Of a stretch of DNA of 64,000 nt, positions 1 to 11,556 are shown one piece after another. Numbering within the stretch: position 1 is the stretch's first letter; each line of letters begins with the position of its first letter. This DNA comes from Saururus chinensis (taxonomy: Eukaryota; Streptophyta; Magnoliopsida; Piperales; Saururaceae): contig CP141142.1 in NCBI GenBank assembly GCA_035235625.1, positions 42,945,644-43,009,643 of the forward strand, in the 5' to 3' direction. The notes under the pieces were generated by a model that was not told the DNA's origin, made no database searches, and saw only the letters and a program-made list of their open reading frames with translations. The translations under genes were made by a program, and so were the position numbers.

Positions 1-931
1 AGTCCTAAGAAATCGGGATTAAATAATTCTATTTTCTAACCTTACCATTAACACACCAAATCAAGCAACTTCATTCAAAATAAGCCAAAAATTAAGAGTT
101 TTACCATGAATAAATAGAAAATTTAAAGATCCATTACCTTAGCACTTGATTAAGCTCGGATTGGAAGGTCACCCTTCTTGAAATCCTTAAAAACACATTG
201 AGTTTGAATTAAACTCTATTAAAAATTAATTTACCAAAGAAATTCCTAATTAAAACCTAGATCTAGGGCTTGTTGATAATAAAAATCAAAATTTGAAGGT
301 TAAGGTTTGTAGTAAAACATAAATTAGTAGTTTTTGATGTCCAAAAATAAATTAAAATAAGGGGGAAATGGTAGATTTGGAAGAAAACCATGGTTTAGTG
401 CTTAATTAGAGTAGGCTTACCTTAAACCGCTTTTAATTTGGGCCTAATTGGGGATTAGGCTAGACCTCCCTCCTTAGCTTATTCCCAAAAATAGAAATGA
501 CTCAGGTTTGCCCTTTTATAGTAAGGGTTGGGATATGTATGAGTAAGTTATAGGGTGTAAATAGGAAAAGTAGGCTAAAAATGGGTATTTTGCAAATTTA
601 AGCACTAATTAAGCCTAAGAAAATTCTAAAAATTTTTGTATGACCTTAAGTAGACATTTGGGTTCATTTGACCCAAAAACCGAAATTTCAACCGTGGGGC
701 CCAGGGGTCCCGCCAAAACCCTAATTTTTTGGAAAAATAGTGAAAATTCAGAAAAATCCCAAAAATTCACATTTGTTTTAAAATCACTAATATTATAGTT
801 AATTTTGGTTAAAACCATCACAAACACTATTTATTCACAAAATCATCGATTAAATCAGAAAACGCGTTAATCTCATGATAACCAATAATTAAAGGAAACC
901 AAAAATAGATTTAGAGATGAGGGTCCTTACA
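1..931 (+). mobile_element. Right end of a long solo-type LTR (family 1)
   Basis: This stretch matches the last 950 or so bases of the LTR at 59639-63104 along its whole length, and more weakly the LTR at 28977-32405. It ends in CTTACA at 931, the same terminus as the other two. The left part lies outside the window, so its target-site duplication (expected TGTCT, 932-936) cannot be tested. No coding sequence is seen. LTR retrotransposon, probably Ty3/Gypsy by length and by the TGTCACGCCC start of its relatives; lineage is inferred. Confidence 0.8.
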
Positions 932-1443
932 TGTCTAGTGTAAGGTTAGTTATGATATATCAATTTTAGGGTTAGGGCTATGGCTTCGCATTGGCCTAGC
1001 CCTACCTGGACTGCTTGCAACCCTACTTATTACTCAATACATTCCTTATTCCAGTATAGATAGCAACATTAAGAATCATGATGGTCACATCTCATACAAA
1101 AGTATTCACACTTAAATTGCCATTGACTAAGCTTCCACCCCCTATTCTATTGTTGAGAAGATGAGGGGGAAGAGAAAGGAGGAGGAAGAGGTTGTAGATG
1201 GCCTCTTTGGCTACAACCAACCCAGATTTGGCCCCATTTTCGTTAGATCTAGGTTGGTCGTGGGCACACACAACCTCTTTGCCACCTTCTTTTGTTAGAT
1301 ACTAGGAAGAGAAGGAGGAAGAAGATAAGAAGAAAAGAGTACTAGAAAGAGGCGACAAAGTTCATGGTGGTGGAGGAGGGGTAAACCAGCAAGAGGATGT
1401 CAACAGTGACTTTGATGCCCGTGTGGAGGAGTGGGGTAAGATA

Positions 1444-1447
1444 AATA

Positions 1448-1524
<77 letters not shown>
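1444..1524. repeat. (TA)n microsatellite
   Basis: An almost pure TA run of about 80 bp in the duplicated 3' flank. The same run, slightly longer, is at the equivalent place in copy B (7394-7486), so it predates the duplication and has since changed length. Confidence 0.95.
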
Positions 1525-1530
<6 letters not shown>

Positions 1531-3700
1531 AAGAAAAATAGGGTGGATATAAAAAATTTATAATACTTAACCGGGGAAGCGATCAATGGGGGGATGAGAT
1601 ATTGTGTGGAGGGGGTAGATTAATAGGAGTGTTCTTCAGATAGGGCAAGTTGTGTACCCCTTTAGTTCTAAAGGAAAATAATTTAGGGTTACATCCCTTT
1701 ATAAAATATCACATCATTATAAAAAGGCTGTTGAATCTTAACCCTAGAAGAGTTATGATAAAAGGCCCTTTTAAGTTATTTTCCTTTCCTATCTAAACAT
1801 GCCAGTGTAGAGATTCCCAACTTTTACTTATGACACAATCATGTGTTAAGTCTTGCCTATTAACTTTGACATAAAAGGCCACACATTGGCTCTAAATAAC
1901 CTAACTACCCCACACTAGTTTTCATCTACTTCCTCTACGATAACTCACTCGAGTGAATTATATCTATCGTCCACTTTCCAACCCTCTTCTCCTTCAACCT
2001 CCGTTGTTGCCACTTTTGCCTTTACCTTCACCACTGCTTGTTTCATTGTCACCTCCTCCTACCCCTTTTCCTTTTTTTCCTCTTTCCTAAGATTTGATGG
2101 GATAAATTAGATGCAATATGACCTATGCCATCTTTGTCCACAACAAAAGTTGTAACTCTTTCGACCATTCTAGCTCCAGCCACGTAGATATGGCTTGACC
2201 AATACCTATATTAATTTTGGCACATGTTATAATTCTATGGATGACGTATTTTGAACATGAAAACTATATGGATTTTTTATTTTCTTTCTTTAAAAGTTGT
2301 TAACTTCAAAAAATTAACTCATAAATGTTTTAATTGCTTAAATTCAATGGTGAATTATTTGTACTCAATTTAGAGCTTTTTATAGCACCTAACAAACCTC
2401 ATACTTACATTGATAGCTGGCTGCTAACAAATTTATTTCAGCAAAATGGGTAATAACAAGATATCATGTGATTATATTTCTCTCAATATATGCACAACCA
2501 TATGAAAAACCCAACAGAGAAACAAGATAAACAAAGCAGGTTTATATCTATGATGTGTGTGCTAAAAGAGGAGGTCGTTGATAATAGAGAAGAGCATGCA
2601 ATCGATGGTTGGCATTTGGGAGATTTAAACTCATTTTGTTTATCTTATTTCTCTCTTAGTTTTTTAGATAATTAAGTCCATATATTAAGGGAGATACTAT
2701 CATACAGTATGTTGAAATTTTCCTATCACCAAATCTCAATTGTAAAAAATGAGTCACTTGAAAAAACCTTAAAATCGAGTAAAAATAAAACTCATTCCTG
2801 ATTTTAAGTAGTTAAAGGTTATTATGAATACATTTGTTAAGTTGAAAACTTATAAAAAAAATCAAAATTTTATATAGCTCCTATATTAAAAAATGTCGTT
2901 AATGGAGTTGTAACATGTACCAAAAGTAATGAAGGTTTTAGTAAAACCAAATCTAACCTGGTTGAAGAGAGAGCTTTTGTAGTGGCAACCGTCAGATCAT
3001 GTCCAACTTTGCCAAATGTCAAAAGTGATGGAGGAATATGAGGAGGAGAAGGTGGTGGTGGTGGAACATGGATAGGAAGTGCACTTTAGGCAGGTGTTTC
3101 AAGTGAGTTTTGGGAGACGAATGAGGAGCGTGGGGCAGGTGTAGTTATGCTATTTCATACCACATGTGTGGCCTTTCATATGTGTATAAGTCTATTTGTG
3201 TCAATACCTGAGAATTGGAGTCCATTTACGTCAATAACAGAACATCAACTTCTGAGAATTGGAGTCCATTTATGTCAATAACAGAACATCAACTTCTTTA
3301 TATGAAAATAGTGTTTGCAGCCTTGGAATTAAATTACCAAGTACAAAAAAGTGACTTAAAAGTAATGTAATTTACGTTAATTTGTTAATTAGTAATGTTA
3401 TGGCACTATGTCACTTATTACTGTAAAACTCATGTAACTACATTACAAAGATAGTGAACTGTGTAACTTAATGACGAACCATAGTCCCTACCGCAGAGAG
3501 AGCTTACTGCCGCTAACTTTTTATTCTGCACTGCTAACTTTTATTGGTTGATAAAAGAAACTAAAGTTTCAGTACAAAAACAAGTGATAGTATGCCAGAA
3601 ATGGTGACATGGAGCTTGAAACAAGGACATAAACACGACGAACTGCTTCATAAGCAGAGCAGACCTTATTCTCCGGCTATTAGATATATAATCACCAAGC

Positions 3701-4587
3701 TCAATTTATCTCATCTTTAATCACAAAAGGGACTGACTGGTTTAAGGATCTCTTCCATCTGCCCAGCTTTTCTCTTCCCTGCCAAATATATTATTTCTGC
3801 TCTAAAATACCATTTGACATTCAGATTACTGTGAGGTATTGTTGGAGATATTAATGGTCAAACCTGGGATTTTTTTTTTCTGATTCACAAAGCTGCGAAT
3901 GTTTCTAAAATTGCAAAAATGTTTCAATTAGTAGTACCACTATACCTTGCGTGGCTTAATAGCAAGATTGTTATCTTCTATGTAGAATGCCTCAAAACCA
4001 AGTGGTTGTAAGAGCTCCTCGTAACTGCAATTGAAGAGAGAGTTACTTTGTCATTAATATTGCAGCCTATTCTTTCCACTTTCTAAATCAGTGCACAGCT
4101 TATTGTACATAAAAAATACTTCCCAATAATGGCTAGCTCGCTTTTTCTAGGCAGCATACAAATAGATTTTTTAATTTTTTGTACCCGTATGTTTTATAAC
4201 TCTGATCTGACTCTTTTACAACCTAAACCAGCTATATAAATGCAGTAATATCCAATAGGGAAAGCAGTTAAAAAACTCGTAGCCGCATTCAAATCTAGAT
4301 TTGCTTTCATTATTCATGCAATGACAACACGATATAACGTAAGAACAGACACGCCTAGTTAACATGAACGCCATCCTCTAAGTTTGCGAAAGTGAGTGAA
4401 CGCAGCCAAGTACCCACGCTGTCATTCATCAAGAAGCATGCAGGAGGATAAAGAACACAGCCACCAGTAGCACTATCACCTACCCACCTTCTGGGATATT
4501 GCTCTGGATGATGCCCTGTAGTATAGCAAATTTAGGATTGACCTTCGGATTGTCCGAGAGCTCGTCGGCGTCGCCGCTGGTACTCAT
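3701..4587 (-). pseudogene. Thiol/halide methyltransferase pseudogene, copy A (exons 1, 7 and 8 only)
   Basis: Three exons match the intact gene at 11557-14748. Exon 1 is 4488-4587 (start ATG at 4585-4587, begins MSTSGDADELSDNPKV). Exon 7 is 3946-4024 (79 bp, encodes [20 protein letters not shown]). Exon 8 is 3701-3778 (78 bp). The lengths of exons 7 and 8 are identical to those in the live gene and the splice signals are kept. Exons 2-6, which carry the SAM-binding glycine motif and most of the fold, are gone through two deletions. Splicing exon 1 to 7 to 8 gives 257 nt, out of frame, so no methyltransferase can be made. The kept exons are little diverged, so the deletions look fairly recent. 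Confidence 0.85.
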
Positions 4588-4820
4588 TCTCCTCCTCCTC
4601 AGGTGGTTTCCAATTGCAATGGAGCTGGTGCAATGGCTCAACTGAGGATATATTGGAGGGGTGCAGAAGCGCGACGGGCAGGAAGTAGCACCGTGAATGG
4701 CGGGTCCGAGGATCATTGCGCGTGCCTCTTATTTTAACGGTTTGTTATTTGACTTTACCAAACAGGGGACATTTGTAGCACACAGTTTACGTAAGTATCG
4801 CCATTGGTTTTCATGTTTTT

Positions 4821-5819
4821 TAAGAACATAGAATGTGTCTTTTAATACCCAATTTTACTTAAAATTTTAGCTGATTTTTACTTACCCTCTTAACCTCATT
4901 AACTCTACAAATTTCTCTTACTTATTATCTCTTTCTCTAACTCTGACAACTCTGTGGCTCTGGTGACCACAGTTATGCTATGGGGAAGCCTTACCTCCTC
5001 CCCCCCTCTTTTTTCTCATTCCCATTAGTTTCTTCTTATTCTTCTTCTCTACTACCTCCTCGACTTTAGTAGTAGTTAAATTCGGTGGCTTGCTGACATA
5101 TGGCTGCAGTCAAATCTAGCCATTGGTGGATATACCTAGCCAAGGAAAAGGGTCCTTGCAGCCTGACCTAGACCGCGCCACCAAGAGGGCCAAGTTTTTG
5201 CTGCTGCAAGGCCATCCGTCTATAGCAAGGTTATTTGGCTATCTCCTAGCCGGAGGGCAGCAGTGCCTGGCCTCTTAGCCGAGCTAGATCTAGCCAAGGA
5301 GGAGAAAGATGGTGAGAGGGTGCTGAGAAGTGGGAGGAAGAAGAGGAGGTCATTAGCTGGTGGCTTCAACGTTGAGGCAAAAAGTGGTAGATTGGGGTAA
5401 GGTCAAAACAATTATTTATTATAAGGTATATACAAAAATTTTAAAGAATTCAGCAGAGAATAAATGAAAAATAGGGTGCCAAAGCGATTATTAGAGTGCA
5501 TATAAACAAGTTCTTTTTATAAATAAATTTTATTATTATTATTAAGTTTTTTACTAATTTTAAGTAGGGGTCAAACTATTAAAAGGTCAAGCCCATTGGC
5601 CCAGTTGTATCTGGCCTATAAAAATACAATTTACAATTAGAAATATTTTAGTTCAGTCTTAGGGCCAGGCTTAAAATTTAAGGCCCACTTTCTATAGGGT
5701 AGACCCGTTCAACCTATATCCAAAGATTTAAAAGTTGATATTTATTTTTTTAATAGTTCCACATAGGTTAAAAGAGGAGGAAAAAAGAAAAAAAATATAA
5801 AGAATTTTAGGAGATTTTA
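4821..5819. other. Intergenic, no gene seen
   Basis: About 1 kb between copy A and the next duplicated fragment. A GC-richer part (about 4970-5400) loosely resembles the purine- and pyrimidine-rich blocks near 1130-1400. The part from about 5570 has GGGCCA/GGCCC-rich text typical of non-autonomous hAT-type debris, but no ends could be fixed. Confidence 0.5.
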
Positions 5820-6415
5820 AGCTCATAAGCCATCTCGCTAGTTTTGAATGACATAATTAAAGGCCAAATACATATAATTTTGTGTTTTATAGAGTCAATT
5901 AGTGTTAGATTTGAATGACATAATTAAAAGCCAAATACATATCATTTTGTGTTTTATAGAGTCAATTAGTGGAACCCTACCAAAGATGATAAGTATTCTA
6001 ATTAAAAATAATTTTTAATAAAAAATAATAGAAAAAAAAATAACATGTATGCATGCCCAAACTTGCTTAGCGCTATACTTTTGATAGGGTCAAGGTTGGG
6101 CCAAGGCATGCTAGGGCCAAGGCCAAATTCTAGCCCGACTTCAACCCTATTGTTAGCTACCTAACGATAAAGAATAGAAAAACTATATACAAATCTCAAC
6201 AAGAGTTTGGCTGATACTGATTTGGCAAAAATCTCTAGAAAAAATTACTACTTTTTAGTTTTATTTTTCTAAAAAGTAAAAAGTATGATAATCAAGTTGA
6301 TTTTACTCCATGGACCAGTAGATGCTGATTAAAACAACTCAAACTTAGACTACCATAAAAATTGATGTTGCCTTAATAAAAAATGTAATAACATGCATAT
6401 TAGTACTCAAGTATA
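5820..6415 (-). repeat. Duplicated fragment: transposon debris joined to methyltransferase intron 3
   Basis: This block matches 17455-17995 nearly base for base. Its right third (about 6190-6380, GGCTGATACTGATTTGGC to GATGCTGATTAAAACAACTC) also matches intron 3 of the intact gene (about 13025-13165). The left part is a non-coding repeat absent from the intact gene. The same junction in two places means that a fragment already disrupted was itself copied. Confidence 0.75.
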
Positions 6416-6897
6416 ATTTTTTTTTTGTTTTATGAAGAGATAACAAATGTTATTCTCTCACTTCTCACAATTTAGTTCATGTTTCTCCTCTTCTAATGTC
6501 CTATCTTTTTATTGTTTTCATGTTCCTAAGTCTTGTGTGGGGTAGAAGCCTTCCCATGTTGGTAATTCTTGTGGTGGGTAGAAGCTAGTTTTTACTAGAA
6601 ATAGGAAAGCTATCACTCAATGCCCAAGTATGTCTCACCAATTGTCTCTTGTTGTGGTCATTAGTTATTGCCACTAAATGTACTTGCTAAGATTGAAACG
6701 ATTATTGTGTGCATTATTTCTAGGATTTCAAATGTATACTGTGGCTAAAAATGTCAACTCATTATAAATATTTATTTTGGGTATTTTTACTTATAAACAA
6801 ATTAAAAATAAAAAATCCTAAAGCCCAACCTGAGCCTGCTTAGGGCTTAGTTAGGGTTGACATTTTGAAAGCATGCCTAGGGCCAGGGTAGGGTCAG
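6416..6897. other. Intergenic spacer, nothing recognised
   Basis: AT-rich sequence with short pyrimidine tracts between the duplicated fragment and copy B. No ORF, RNA gene or element ends seen. Confidence 0.5.
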
Positions 6898-7393
6898 GGA
6901 TGATATATCAATTTTAGGGTTAGGGTTAGGGCTTCGCATTGGCCTGGCCCTACTCGGCCTGCTTGAAAGCCTACTTATTACTCGATACATTCCTTATTCC
7001 AGTATAGATAGCAGCATTGAGACTCATGACAGTCACATCTCATACAAAAGTGTTCATACTTAAATTGCCGACGACTAAGCTTCCACTCCCTATTCTATTG
7101 TCAAGAAGAAGAGGGGGAAGAGAAAGGAGGATGAGGAGGAGGAAGGGGTTGTAGATGGCCTCATTGGCTACAACCAGCCCAGATTTGTCTCCATTTTCGC
7201 TAGATCTAGGTTGGTCGTGGGCACACACAACCTCTTTGCCACCTTCTTTTGTTAGATACTAGGAAGAGAAGGAAGAAGAGGATAAGAAGAAAAGAGTAGA
7301 AAGAGACGACAAAGTTCATGATGGTGTGGGGGTAAACCAACAAGAGGATGCCGACAGCGACTTTGATGCCCGTGTGGAAGAGTGGGGTAAGAT

Positions 7394-7398
7394 AAATA

Positions 7399-7486
<88 letters not shown>
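7394..7486. repeat. (TA)n microsatellite
   Basis: A TA run of about 93 bp, the copy B counterpart of 1444-1524. Confidence 0.95.
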
Positions 7487-7490
<4 letters not shown>

Positions 7491-7723
7491 TATTTATTTA
7501 GTATGAAAAGAAAAATGAGGTGGGTGTAAAAAAATTTATAATACTTAACCGGGAAAGTGATCAATGGGGGAATGAGATATTATGTGGAGGGGGTAGATTA
7601 ATAGGAGTGTTCTTCACATAGGGTAAGTTGTGTTTTAAAGAAAAATAATTTAGGGTTACATCACTTTGTAAAATATCACATCATTATAAAAAGGCGGTTG
7701 AATCTTAACCCCAGAAGAGTTAT

Positions 7724-9655
7724 TGTAATACCCCGCTTTTCCGATTACGTCTAACTAAGGGGGCTAGAAGTAATTAGTATTTTTTTAATAAATTATAGAT
7801 GGTTTCAAAGGTTGAAACCTCCGTATTTGAGTTGAGCTCGAAATAATGAGCATAACGAATCAAAGAACGGGTGAAACGAAGGTTAAGACTGAAAGTTACG
7901 ACCTTCAAAAAGCGGGGAAAATAGGCGAGACCCACTTGGAAAGAGCACAATATACTACTTTAAGTGGGTTATTATCGAAGAGTTCATTGATATGAGTCCA
8001 ACGGTACTAAGAATGCGCAAATCCGAATCCAGGGTAGGAAGTTACACGCGTTTGAAGATTTGTTTTAAAAAGAAAATAAGATAGCGCGGCATGTGTAACG
8101 CGCGGCTGCGACACGCAATCGCCGCGCGTGTTACGCATGGGTGATGTGCCACTGTTTCTATGGTGCCGCAGTTTAGCGCGGTGCGGCTCCGTGGTTTCGC
8201 GGCGCTGTGGTTTCGAAATGGCGGCTCGGGGGGGCTGTAAATACCTCATTTCAGTCATTTTTCAAGCATATCTTTTTCTCCCCCGTTTCTGACCATTCTG
8301 AGTTCGATTAAGGCTATCGAAGAGGTGTTTTTAAGTAAATCGAGCATGCTCTACACAATGAAGTGGTCCTTTCTTCGATTTGGAGACGATATAAGGAGGA
8401 AAAGCCCCGAAACTAGAAGAGGTCCTGCCCATTGTCCTCGAGCACCGACAATTTCGTTTTCTCTATTTCTGAGCATCCTAGCTCCGATTTAGTCCATCCA
8501 AGAGGTCTTCTTGACTAAATCGAGCGTGCTCTACGCAATGATTTTCTAAGTTGCTGATCATATGAGGAGGAAATATCCCGAGACTAGGAAAAGCCCTACC
8601 CATCATCCTCGATCACTGGAGTAAGAAAAAAGGGCCAGGAGCAAAACGGGGTTCTGTCCGAAGTTGCTGGGCCACAACCAAAGAAGCAATCCAGAGTAGG
8701 GAAGACTCCATCTTTCACTGAAGGGCTATGATGTCTGAGGAACATCCTCGAGTAGGGGAGGTTCTTTTCACCATCCACTAGCACAAAAAACGAGAAGAAA
8801 CTCCGAAAAGGAGAACATTTGTACGTAGTCTTTCAGTGCAAGACAAGGAACATATGGAGGCTAAAGGAAGCTCCGTCTACTGCCTTTGGATCCTAAGGGG
8901 AGGATGCCAAGAAGGAATGAGCAACTTTAAATAATGTTACCTTACGAGTCATAAAGGGAGTAAGTATTTATGACATGCCGTTTAAATTATAGAGCCGCAT
9001 GTGTTAAATTAGGATGTGTGCTATGCTATGCTATGATCCTTTGTGCTCTAATCTGCTATGCTTTGATGTGACATATTTAGGTTCCTTCTTGCTCTAGGGT
9101 AGAGCAAGACATGTGGTGTGTGTGTGTGTTTAGTCTCGGCTCAGTGATAGAGCGAGACGTGTACATGTGGTTTTGATCCCGCTCTATGGTAGAGCGAGAT
9201 ATACGATTTTGTTGACTTATTAACTTCCACTTGACTCCAATATATGACCACTTTTTGTATAACTCTAATTAAATTTTAGTATATATGTATTTTAACATAT
9301 ATAATTCTGTGACACTTGTTGTATGTATTAGCCGTTAGGCAGAACTACATTCAAATCCGATCGTATTGGAATAATATCCAATACGTATATAGGCAACCAA
9401 CGACAAAACAATGTTGGGCAGATCCAAATTAATTATAAGTATATGTTTTATTTTATTTTACATGCGACAAACTATAAAGCTTCATTGTGTGTATGTGTCC
9501 GTTATAACCTAAGTCTACATATGGGAAGCCTTTAAGCTCTGTAGTGCAAAGACGAATGTTGTACCTCTTACACACAGACGATGATTCCTGACTTAAGAAA
9601 AGATCAAATTTTCTATTAGTGATTTTGTGGGCCGGGCTCGGGTCGGGTTGTTACA
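7724..9655 (+). mobile_element. Solo LTR, family 2 (Ty3/Gypsy-like), 1932 bp
   Basis: Starts TGTAATACCCCG and ends GGGTTGTTACA, the TG...CA ends of an LTR. It sits in copy B where copy A reads straight through (about 1748-1762), so both borders are fixed by the empty site. The 5-bp target repeat is GTTAT on the left (7719-7723) and CTTAC on the right (9656-9660). Copy A has GTTAT, so the right repeat has drifted. There is no internal region and no second LTR, so it arose by LTR-LTR recombination. The interior matches 55899-58092 in order, including the (A)TCCAATA...ACATAGGCAACCAAC stretch near the 3' end. A GC-rich near-palindrome lies at about 8091-8145. Confidence 0.9.
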
Positions 9656-11556
9656 CTTACGGTAAAAGGCCCTTTTAAGTTATTTTCCTTTCCTATCAAA
9701 ACATGCTAGTGTAGAGATTCCCAACTTTTACTTCTAACACAATCATGTGTTAAATCTTGCCTATTATCTTGGACATAAAAGGCCACACATTGGCTCTAAA
9801 TAACCTAACTACCCCACACCATTTTTCATTTACTTCCTCTACAATAACCCACTCGAGTGAATTATGTCTAACATCCACTTTCCAACCCTCTTCTCCTTTG
9901 ACCTCCGTTGTTGCCACTTTTGCCTATACCTCCACCACTGTTTGTTTCATTGTCGCCTCCTCCTACCCCTTTTCCTTTTTCCCTCTTTCCTAAGATTTGA
10001 TGGGATACATTAGACGCAATATGACCTTTGCCATCTTTGTCCACAACAAAAGTTACAACCCTTTTGACCATTCTAGCTCCAGCCAAGTAGATATGGCTTG
10101 ACCAATACATATTTTGGCACATGTTATAATTCTATTGATGACGTATTTTGAACATGAAAACTATATAGATTTTTTATTTTCTTTCTTTAAAAGTTGTGAA
10201 CTTCAAAAATTAACTCATAAATGTTTTAATTGCTTAAATTCAACAATGAATTATTTGTACTCGATTTAGAGCTTTTTATAGCACCCAACAAACCTCATTC
10301 TTACATTGATAGTTGGCTGCTAACAAATTTATTTCAGCAAAATGGGTAATAACAAGATATCATGTGATTATATTTCCCTCAATATATGCACAACCATATG
10401 AAAAACCCAACAGAGAAACGAGATAAACAAAACAGGTTTATATCTATGATGCCTGTGCTAAAAGAGGTCGCTGATAATAGAGAAGAGCATGCAATCGATG
10501 GTTGGCATTTGGGAGATTTAAACTCATTTTGTTTATCTTATTTCTCTCTTAGTTTTTTAGATAGTTAAGTCCATATATTAAGGGAGATACTATCATACAG
10601 CATGTTAAAATTTTCCTATCACCAACTCTCAATTGTGAAAAATGAGTCACTTGAAAAAACCTTAAAATCGAGTAAAAATAGAACTCATTCTTGATTTTAA
10701 GTAGTTAAAGGTTATTATGAATACATTTGTTAAGTTGAAAACTTATAAAAAAAATCAAAATTTTATATAGCTCCTATATTAAAAAATGTCGTTATTGGAG
10801 TTGTAACATGTACCAAAATTAATGAAGGTTTTAGTAAAACCAAATCTAACCTGGTTGAAGAGAGAGCTTTTGTAGTGGCAATGGTCAGATCATGTCCAAC
10901 CTTGCCAAATGTAAAAAATGATAAGGAGAAGGTGGTGGTGGCGGAACAGGGATAGGAAGTGCACTTTAGGCATGATTGTTTCAAGTGAGTTTTGGGAGAG
11001 GAATTGGAGGTGAGTGGGGTGGGTGTAGTTACGCTATTTCATGCCACATGTGTGGCCTTTCATATGTGTATAAGTCTATTTGTGTCAATACCTAAAAATT
11101 GGAGTCCATTTACGTCAATAACTAAACATCAACTTCTTTATATTAAAATAGTGTTTGCAGCCTTGGAATTAAATTACCAAGTACAAAAAAGTAACTTAAA
11201 AGTAATGTAATTTACGTTAATTTGTTAATTAGTAACGTTATGGCACTATGTCACTTATTAGTGTAAAACTCATGTAACTACATTACAAAGATAGTGAACT
11301 ATGTAACTTAATGACGAACCATAGTCCCTACCGCAGAGAGTGCTTACTGCCGCTAACTTTTTATTCTGTACTGCTAACTTTTATTGGTTGATAAAAGAAA
11401 CTAAAGTTTCAGTACAAAAACAAGTTGCTATCTTTAATCCAGATAGTATGCCAGAAATGGCGACATGGAGCTTGAAACAAGGACATAAACACGACGAACT
11501 GCTTCATAAGCAGAGCAGACCTTATTCTCCGGCTATTAGATATATAATCACCACGC

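Larger units (their letters stand above)
952..4820 (-). repeat. Tandem segmental duplication, copy A (decayed methyltransferase locus plus 3' flank)
   Basis: From the shared motif TGATATATCAATTTTAGGG onward this block is collinear with 6898-14960. The match covers a long 3' flank, the last exons, and exon 1 with its promoter side. Copy A lacks the LTR at 7724-9655 that copy B carries, so that insertion came after the duplication. Copy A also has two internal deletions, one matching about 11913-13208 and one about 13245-14040 of copy B, which removed exons 2-6. The flank holds a (TA)n run and pyrimidine-rich tracts, and I see no gene in it. Confidence 0.85.

Noticed and set aside
1362-1586. 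Minus-strand frame with a long Ile-Tyr repeat (also 7316-7564)
   Set aside because: It is the translation of a (TA)n microsatellite.
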